A stretch of DNA of 64,000 bases, taken from positions 1 to 64,000 of the forward strand of contig JADJSX010000023.1 in the NCBI GenBank assembly GCA_016711485.1, in the 5' to 3' direction. The position numbers and the translations under genes were made by a program. Positions 57,572 through 64,000 of the stretch are shown one piece after another. The notes beneath the pieces are model-generated. The model was not told the origin of the DNA and made no database searches. It saw only the letters and a program-made list of their open reading frames with translations. Position 1 is the stretch's first letter. Every line of letters starts with the position of its first letter. The DNA comes from Leptospiraceae bacterium. Lineage in GTDB: Bacteria > Spirochaetota > Leptospiria > Leptospirales > Leptospiraceae.

Positions 57572-59733
57572 TTAAATATTCCTAATTTTGATTCCCAAAA
57601 AAGTAATCAGTTTTTTTTTATCGTTTTTCATTTGAAACTCTTCAAAGAAAGGAATAACATAGCAGTTAGAAACATTTATTTGTTTTCCAAAAATTTCTAT
57701 CTCATCAGAAGCAATTTCAGTAAGAAGTACATTTCCGAAAGAATCTCTAAGATACCCGAAATCATCCATTTCCGTCGCTATCGCTGCAAGTGTTACATTT
57801 CCCCTATTATAAGTGGATAAAATTTGTTTTTTTGTAAACGTTGCTTTGTCTTGTTTATTACGTTCTTTTGGTACTGTATATTTTTCAATAAATAATTCGT
57901 TTGGGACATTCAGAGAATTGGCACTTGCTAGAATAGAATTTCGAGGATGATCTTTTGTAAAAGAGTCGAGAGAGGTATATGGTACGTATTCTCGATTTAA
58001 GTAATGCCCGCGAATTCCAAATAATATTGAGTAGGCAGAACCTATCAGAAAAAAAATAGATATTGCAAATGCTAAATTATGTTTTTAAATTTTTCACGTA
58101 AATGTTTTTTGAAAAAAATCCCACCCCATATTCCCAAAAGAAGATAAAAGGAAAATATACTATCTGCTAAATATCTACCTTTATAACTTTCACCTCCATT
58201 GTGCCAGTAAAGCGAAAAGATTCCGAGATTCATGGAAAAAATCCCAAATAAAAGTAGATCAAACTTTCCCTTTTTCATTCTTGCATATCCAATAGGAAAT
58301 AAAAAAAGAAATATAGGCATCAAAGGTATTCCTAATATCGAATGTTCTGAACTAAGAGTGCTAATTAGATCTAATGAATTAAATAATAGTTTTAAAGGGC
58401 TATGCCCTAACGTTCCGTAAGTAGCAAAACAGCCCGTTTTTTCTCCTATTCCGATACTTTGACAACCTGATTCAAAAAAATTTCCCATAAAGCTAGAAGT
58501 TAAAAATATGTTTTTGGCTGGTAAATTATCTGAATACAACTTCAAGGACGAATAAGAGATCACAAGAACGATTAAGTAAAAAACTATATACAGAAATATT
58601 CTTTTATCTGTAAATTTTTTTAGAATCAATCTATAACTATCAAATAGGAAAAGCGCAAAAATTGCCGGAAATGCAGATTGTGGGCGAACCCAAATACTTC
58701 CAAAAATTCCTAAAAATAAAAATAGAATAGAAAAAGACAATTGTTTTCGACTTCTTGTATCGATCAAAATTCTACCATAAGTCATTAACACCAGAAAAAA
58801 TAAGGCTGGAATGTGAGACATATAAGTAGACGACAGAGTGATTAAAAGTGGAGAGCCTATAAATAAAAGGTAAGACAAATACATTCCATTTTTATTTGTT
58901 TTGAAAAGATTGTTAGCTAATAAATAATATACGATAAACGATAAAGACAATAGTATTACACCTGTATAAGGTTTGATGTGAATTTTCCCGAACAGAGTGA
59001 ATAAAAAAGATGTACCATGAAAGTGTGCACTATAAATAACACCTTCGTTGAAGAATATATAAGGAAGTTGTACTATCTCTGAAAACCTCTCCCAAGTAAT
59101 ACCAGTCGGTTTTTGCATTTGGAAAACTATTTGACCTTTATCAAAAATCAAAGATTGAAAAAAATACGCAAATTCATCCTCTAATTTAGGAAAGGGTCTT
59201 CCTTGGAGAAGTAAAAACGTGACAACTGCAATGAAAAAATAAGCAAACATATACTTCGACTTAAATTGGAAAGAAATTTCCTTTTTTGAAAAATGAAGTA
59301 TTGAGTAAAAAGTTGAAAAGGAAAAAATTGGAAATGCAATCGCACGGATAAAATTTTCTTTGAATAAAGAGTAGAAAAAAGAAGGAGGTGCTAGGTAGTC
59401 TAACGGTATCCTATAGACAGGGTATAAAAATATCAGATTCGTAAAATAAATAAAAAATAGAGATTTATTTGTATAACTAGAAAACAAGTCTCGACGTCTT
59501 ACAGAGAGAATCAGAAATGCAAGTAAATACAGCCACCCACTCCAATAAATCAAATCAAATAATCTATTCGAAGTTCCAATTAGCATTGGAAAATATAGAC
59601 TGCCTTTACTTGAGAAAATATTTGCAAGTAAGTAACTTGAACTAACTATAAGTAAAAATCCATGCCAAGGCAAAAGGTATGGGAAAAGTTGAAGGAATTT
59701 GCTCTTTGGTTTTTCCATAATTAATAATTCCAA
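57572..59733 (-). pseudogene. PMT-like membrane glycosyltransferase, frameshifted near its C-terminus
   Basis: The main frame (59733-58072, 553 residues) has about twelve membrane segments and a first loop with LEDEFAYFFQSLIFDKGQI, the type of acidic pair seen in dolichyl-phosphate-mannose or undecaprenyl-sugar glycosyltransferases. At its stop, near 58072, the sequence continues in another frame with one more membrane helix (NLAFAISIFFLIGSAYSILF) and a soluble tail (HYLNREYVPYTSLDSFTKDH ... EIASDEIEIFGKQINV) ending at 57572. So one base lost near 58075-58080 truncates a protein of about 720 residues. It is one of three neighbouring envelope genes with such breaks. Confidence 0.7.
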
Positions 59734-60352
59734 TAAATATATGATCGAGACTACCGGGTAAGAAAACTTCCATAAGAAAGTAGAAATATTTCCTAGTTAC
59801 TTTACTTGCGAGTTTATTTTCCTTAAAAAGATTGATTTCAACAACTGATATTTTGAAAAGTAAAAAAAGAAAAACTAGATAAAAAGACCGGAAATTTCTG
59901 TAGAAACCTACGGCAAATAAAACTCTCTACTAACAATTCCAGGCAGAGGACAAATTAAATTTCGATTCGCCCATCGTGCAAATCCTGTCTGGAAATTCTT
60001 TATTTCCGTAATTTCATTATAGGTAGGTCTAACATACTTATTCTAGAATAAAGTCATTACATTCATCTCATTCAGAATAGGGACGAATAAATCATCTCCA
60101 TAGAGGTTACTATTAGATTGCCGCAAAATTGGTGAAGAAAAGTTTTTATGGATTGAATTAACTTTGGAATTTTTCGTCCTAACGTTTACCTGAAGCGAAT
60201 TCGGTACTAATTTTTATTCTGCATCCAAAAATATTCGGAATAATAAAAGTTTTTTAAAGTCTAGTTACTAAAAAAGGAATTTACAGAAACGTTGTTCTAG
60301 TATATAATGTACGGCACTATTTGGAAATTTTAGTCAAACTGTAGAAAAATAT
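59734..60352. other. Intergenic stretch without a gene
   Basis: There are 620 bases between divergent genes. I see no coding sequence. An imperfect inverted repeat (TTCCAGGCAGAGGAC near 59936 against ATCCTGTCTGGAA near 59985) is the only structure noticed. Promoters for both neighbours should lie here. Confidence 0.4.
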
Positions 60353-62554
60353 ATGAAATCAAAACTTTTACCCTTAATCACTTTTGTAGTTTTTCTATTC
60401 GGTTGTCAACCTACTATTGAGCGGCAGAATGGTCAATTTTATGGTTTAGCTGATTTATTTTTTGGAACTTCCTTACCTTCTTTAAATTATTCAGGAAGTC
60501 CTTATATATTGACTGCAGATATTCCTATTGCGGATATAATTCCATCTATTTCAGGTGCTATTGTATCCTGCGAGTCTAATCCCGCTTTGCCTGTGGGTTT
60601 GATTTTAAATGCTACCAATTGTGCAATAAGTGGCACACCGACAGTAATTCAAACTTCTTTGCCCTATACAATTACGGCAACCAATTCTCGTGGGAATACA
60701 AGTGCAATTATTTATATTGCTATCGATGCAAATCCGCCGAGTGCCCTTACTTATTCCGGAAGTCCTTTTACATTCACTGAAAATTTAACGATTTCTACTG
60801 TTGTTCCAACGTATGCTGGAACCATTACTGCTTGTTCTTCTCTTCCTGTTCTGCCGGCCGGTTTGACTCTTTCTGCAAATTGTCAAATTAGTGGGACTCC
60901 TACAAGCCCACAATCTTCCATCTCCTACACAATCACAGGTTCTAATTTGCATGGTGGTACGAATTCCTCAATAAATATCGCAATCAATATGGAGCCTTTA
61001 TCCTCTCTAAATTATGCAAGTAACACCTATATTTTTACAAAAGGAGTGGGGATAACACCTGTTGTTCCTACGATTACTGGAACAGCTATAAGTTGGTCTA
61101 TTAGTCCATCTCTCCCAACTGGATTATTACTTAATAATACAACAGGTGAATTATCTGGAACTCCTTCTGTCGTTGCGGCAACTAACGTCTATGTGATTAC
61201 AGCAACTAATACATCAAGTAGTATTACTTTTAATTTGAATCTTACAGTAAATGATTCACCGCCAACTGCTTTAAGTTATCCGGGTTCACCTTTTGTTTTT
61301 TCAAAGGGAGTTGCTATTACATCCGTAAATCCAGTTGTAACAGGTACGCCTGTTTCTTATTCTGTAAGTCCTGCTTTACCAACTGGACTGGCTATAAATA
61401 CAGCTACAGGATTACTTGCAGGAACTCCTTCTGTAGTTGCGGCTAATGCTGTTTATACAGTTACAGCTACCAACAGTGGAGGGAATACGACATTCAATAT
61501 GAATCTTACTGTAAATGATACTCCGCCATCTGGCTTAAGTTATATTGGTAACCCATTTGTATTTGGAGCAGGGACTACTATTCTATCTGTTAACCCCACG
61601 GTGACAGGAACACCAGTTTCTTATTCCGTAAGTCCTGCATTACCAACTGGATTAACAATTAATACTACTACGGGTGTGCTTGCAGGAACTCCTTCTGTGA
61701 TTACCAATTTAGGAGTTTATACAGTCACTGCAACTAATACTGGCGGGAATACGAGTTTTAATTTAACAATTACAATTACTCCAGGTCTGCCTGGACCTAT
61801 AACGGTTCCGTCTAACGTTCCTTATACTAGTTTTTCCATTTCTCCTGTTGGGGGAGCGACTGGATATACTTGGACTGTCCCTCCGTATGCAACGATTTTA
61901 AGTGGGCAGGGAACAGATTCTATCACAGTAAGTTATTCAGGGACTTGTGGAACAATGGGGGATGTTTCAGTAGTTGCCAATAGTGGTGTAGGAAATAGTC
62001 CACCTAGAGTTTTAAAACATATACTTGGACAAGTAATGAATAATGCTTCTGCAGAATTGGGAAATATGTCTTTTTGGACAATTGGGACTGATACAGGAAA
62101 TGGTTGGATCGGTGGCGTAATCAAGGGACTTGGATTTGGTATTTCATATACATATGGTACTAAATCCCAAGAAATTGATTTGGTTGCTGCTGGATTTTCT
62201 TCAGCCTTATTAGATACAATTCCTACTATACGTGTTGGGGAAAAGTTTGGAAATCCTCCCAGTGGCATTGACGGATTCGGAAATTCTCATATTAAAGTAG
62301 AACTTCGTGATGTCTCTCATTTGCCTTTAGCCTCATGGAATATGGGAACGGCAGGAATTGGTACACCAATTTCTAATGCTGGGTCTTCTACTACAATTTT
62401 TAAAAATCAGTTCAATGGATATCCGATTGGGGTTAGATATTTGTATTGGGAGGATGGCGGATCGGATAATCCTCGTTTTTGGAATGGTTATTTTGGACCT
62501 GGATTAAGCCAAGCATATGTTATAATTGGTTCAGGTTGTGTTGACCCATATTAG
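60353..62554 (+). CDS. Surface lipoprotein with five putative Ig-like (He_PIG) repeats
   Basis: The 733-residue protein has a lipoprotein signal ending LFGC (Cys about residue 18). From about residue 43 to 475 it has five repeats of about 85 residues, each with the pattern L-x-Y-x-G-x-x-[FY]...SPALPTGL-x-I-N-x-x-T-G-x-L-x-GTPS...Y-x-[VI]-TATN-x-x-G-N-[TS]. This is the cadherin/immunoglobulin-like He_PIG fold. Repeats 4 and 5 are nearly identical. A PKD-like segment follows (GGATGYTWTVPPYATILSGQ) and then an unassigned C-terminal domain with several Gly- and Trp-rich strands. It is probably displayed on the cell surface; ligand unknown. It stands alone. Confidence 0.88.
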   Translation: MKSKLLPLITFVVFLFGCQPTIERQNGQFYGLADLFFGTSLPSLNYSGSPYILTADIPIADIIPSISGAIVSCESNPALPVGLILNATNCAISGTPTVIQTSLPYTITATNSRGNTSAIIYIAIDANPPSALTYSGSPFTFTENLTISTVVPTYAGTITACSSLPVLPAGLTLSANCQISGTPTSPQSSISYTITGSNLHGGTNSSINIAINMEPLSSLNYASNTYIFTKGVGITPVVPTITGTAISWSISPSLPTGLLLNNTTGELSGTPSVVAATNVYVITATNTSSSITFNLNLTVNDSPPTALSYPGSPFVFSKGVAITSVNPVVTGTPVSYSVSPALPTGLAINTATGLLAGTPSVVAANAVYTVTATNSGGNTTFNMNLTVNDTPPSGLSYIGNPFVFGAGTTILSVNPTVTGTPVSYSVSPALPTGLTINTTTGVLAGTPSVITNLGVYTVTATNTGGNTSFNLTITITPGLPGPITVPSNVPYTSFSISPVGGATGYTWTVPPYATILSGQGTDSITVSYSGTCGTMGDVSVVANSGVGNSPPRVLKHILGQVMNNASAELGNMSFWTIGTDTGNGWIGGVIKGLGFGISYTYGTKSQEIDLVAAGFSSALLDTIPTIRVGEKFGNPPSGIDGFGNSHIKVELRDVSHLPLASWNMGTAGIGTPISNAGSSTTIFKNQFNGYPIGVRYLYWEDGGSDNPRFWNGYFGPGLSQAYVIIGSGCVDPY

Positions 62555-62623
62555 ATTTTCTTTCTGTTCTGATATAATGCAAAATTACTTACCGACATTA
62601 CGTTCAAAATTGGAAATGATAAT

Positions 62624-63331
62624 ATGATAAGTGTATGTATCGCAACTTTCAACGGAGAAAAATATATTAAAGAACAATTAGAATCGATTTTGTATCAACT
62701 TGAAAACTCTGATGAAGTTATTATTTCCGACGACCACTCATCTGATAAAACAATCGAAATTATTAAAAGTTTAAAAGATGGTAGGATAAAGATTTTATTG
62801 AATGAAAAAGGAAAAGGTTATACTCGAAATTTTGAAAATGCATTAGAAAAAGTCCAAGGGGAAATAATTTTTCTATCAGATCAAGATGATGTATGGCTCG
62901 AAAACAAAGTAAAATATTGTCTGGAAGTTTTAAATGAATACGACTTTGTTGTTCATGATGGAAAAATAGTAAACTCGGATTTGATCGAATTACATAGTTC
63001 TATATTTAATTTTCGAAATGCGAAACGGGGATTTGTAAATAATTTTATAAGTATAAAATATTTGGGTTGCTGTATGGCATTTAAAAAAAAAGTTTTATAT
63101 AAAGCTTTGCCATTTCCTAAAAATCAAATACTAGTTACTCATGACTCTTGGATTACATTGCTTTCTGAAATGTATTTTAAGGTGGCATTCATTAATAAAT
63201 CTTTAATTTTATACAGAAGGCACGAAAATAATGTTTCGCTTGGAGGAAGTAAAGGAACTAATAGTATACTTAAAAAATCGATAATTAGATTGTATACACT
63301 TTATCATCTTACAAGAGTATTATTCAAGTGA
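62624..63331 (+). CDS. Family 2 glycosyltransferase (rhamnosyltransferase-like)
   Basis: The 235-residue protein has MISVCIATFNGEKYIKEQLE, EVIISDDHSSDKTIEIIKS, and the metal-site region IIFLSDQDDVWLENKVKYC, then a C-terminal HDSWITLLSEMY. The SDQDDVW form is typical of alpha-rhamnosyltransferase-like enzymes (RfbF/WchF group). It is intact. It starts about 70 bases after the Ig lipoprotein gene and is followed by another GT2 gene after 71 bases. Confidence 0.9.
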   Translation: MISVCIATFNGEKYIKEQLESILYQLENSDEVIISDDHSSDKTIEIIKSLKDGRIKILLNEKGKGYTRNFENALEKVQGEIIFLSDQDDVWLENKVKYCLEVLNEYDFVVHDGKIVNSDLIELHSSIFNFRNAKRGFVNNFISIKYLGCCMAFKKKVLYKALPFPKNQILVTHDSWITLLSEMYFKVAFINKSLILYRRHENNVSLGGSKGTNSILKKSIIRLYTLYHLTRVLFK

Positions 63332-63402
63332 TGAAAAGTCTTTATACGACAAAATTAGAAAATAAGTTTTTTTAATAAAGCTATTAGGAATTCCTGTTAA
63401 AT

Positions 63403-64000
63403 ATGAAAATTTCAATAATTACTGTTTGCCTGAACAGTGCAAAGACGATTCGCCAAACGATCAACTCTGTGCTTTCACAAACATATCAAAATATTGAATA
63501 TATAATTATTGATGGAGCTTCCAATGATGAGACTTGCGACATAGTATTAGAATATAAAAATAAAATAGCTCAGTTCATTAGTGAGCCTGACAAGGGTCTT
63601 TATGATGCAATTAATAAAGGAATAAGCCTAGCTTCTGGAGATATTGTAGGCATATTAAATTCCGATGATTTTTATGAAAATAATCGTGTCCTAGAGGATG
63701 TAGTAAATCATTTTAAACTATTTTCTGATACCGATCTTGCATCTGGGGATGTGGTTTTTGTTCGCCCTAATGACTTAAATAAAATTATCCGTCACTATAA
63801 TGGTAACCATTTTAAATCTTGGAAATTAAGATTTGGTTGGATGCCTGCTCACCCGGCCACATTTATTCGAAAATCTGCCTATGATAAAGTAGGAATTTAT
63901 GCATTAGGATATAAAATTGCCGCTGACTATGAAATGTTTGTCCGATTGTTACTTGTGCATAAATTAAAATATTCCCGAATTAATAAAATATTAGTTCGAA
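63403..64000 (+). CDS. Family 2 glycosyltransferase, cut by the window end
   Basis: ATG 63403 opens MKISIITVCLNSAKTIRQTI, with NIEYIIIDGASNDETCDIV, GLYDAINKGISLASGDIVGI and LNSDDFYENNRV. Near the window end come WMPAHPATFIRKSAYDKVG and IAADYEMFVRLL. This is a WcaA-like GT2 enzyme of the same subgroup as 46909-47667. About 199 codons are visible and the 3' end is missing. It probably belongs to the same unit as the preceding gene. Confidence 0.9.
   Translation, partial: MKISIITVCLNSAKTIRQTINSVLSQTYQNIEYIIIDGASNDETCDIVLEYKNKIAQFISEPDKGLYDAINKGISLASGDIVGILNSDDFYENNRVLEDVVNHFKLFSDTDLASGDVVFVRPNDLNKIIRHYNGNHFKSWKLRFGWMPAHPATFIRKSAYDKVGIYALGYKIAADYEMFVRLLLVHKLKYSRINKILVR

Noticed and set aside
1..64000. 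tRNA or rRNA genes
   Set aside because: I looked for cloverleaf-like GC-rich segments ending in CCA or GTTCGA-type arms and for rRNA landmarks and saw none; a covariance search would be needed to be sure.

Overview
The window is AT-rich DNA that looks like a chromosome segment of a Leptospira-like spirochaete. The lipoproteins with short lipoboxes ending in Cys, the FecA-type receptor with a Fur box, the Ig-repeat lipoprotein and the O-antigen-type gene set all fit that lineage, but this is an inference and no rRNA or other marker gene is present. Much of the window is in decay. At least nine genes carry single-base frameshifts or in-frame stops, which means either real pseudogenisation or consensus errors in the assembly.

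Positions 1-28000 are an accessory and defence region. It holds a decayed nuclease gene, a RelE/HigB-type toxin-antitoxin pair, a type IIG restriction-modification enzyme, an Rpn (PD-(D/E)XK) nuclease, a complete Wadjet jetABCD operon with two unknown genes in front of it, and an unknown gene pair. These are separated by insertion sequences: two copies and one fragment of an IS91-like element that also carries a tyrosine recombinase, plus IS110, ISAs1 and IS5/IS1182-like elements. The striking feature is a family of large structured repeats at 4585-4883, 5647-5942, 10257-10585 (truncated), 12824-13164 and 25679-25937. Their outer boxes are arranged like integron attC sites, and between the boxes lies a nested, branched set of inverted repeats whose arms change together between copies. 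The genes between the first four copies are on the + strand with a repeat at their 3' side, as in gene cassettes, so I read this as an integron-like cassette array with unusually long, four-way-branched attC-like sites and no visible integron integrase.

Positions 28000-31000 are rich in palindromic intergenic repeats, with a zinc-ribbon protein in between. Positions 30700-45200 look like ordinary chromosome: secreted protein, pseudouridine synthase, lipoprotein, Fur-box TonB receptor, small P-loop kinase, DUF2200, PQQ-type sugar dehydrogenase overlapping a membrane sulfatase/phosphoglycerol transferase, sterol-desaturase family protein, lipoprotein, and a membrane-anchored AraC regulator.

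Positions 45500-64000 are a surface-polysaccharide region: an IS3 remnant, several glycosyltransferases, a hexapeptide acetyltransferase, an acyltransferase-SGNH O-acetylase, and a short RND-type transporter. Three genes here are broken: a glycosyltransferase, an O-antigen ligase/polymerase and a PMT-like membrane glycosyltransferase. An Ig-repeat lipoprotein and two further glycosyltransferases follow, the last running off the window end. A small MITE-like family with ends resembling CACCTTACGC / GCGTAAGGTG is scattered through both halves.
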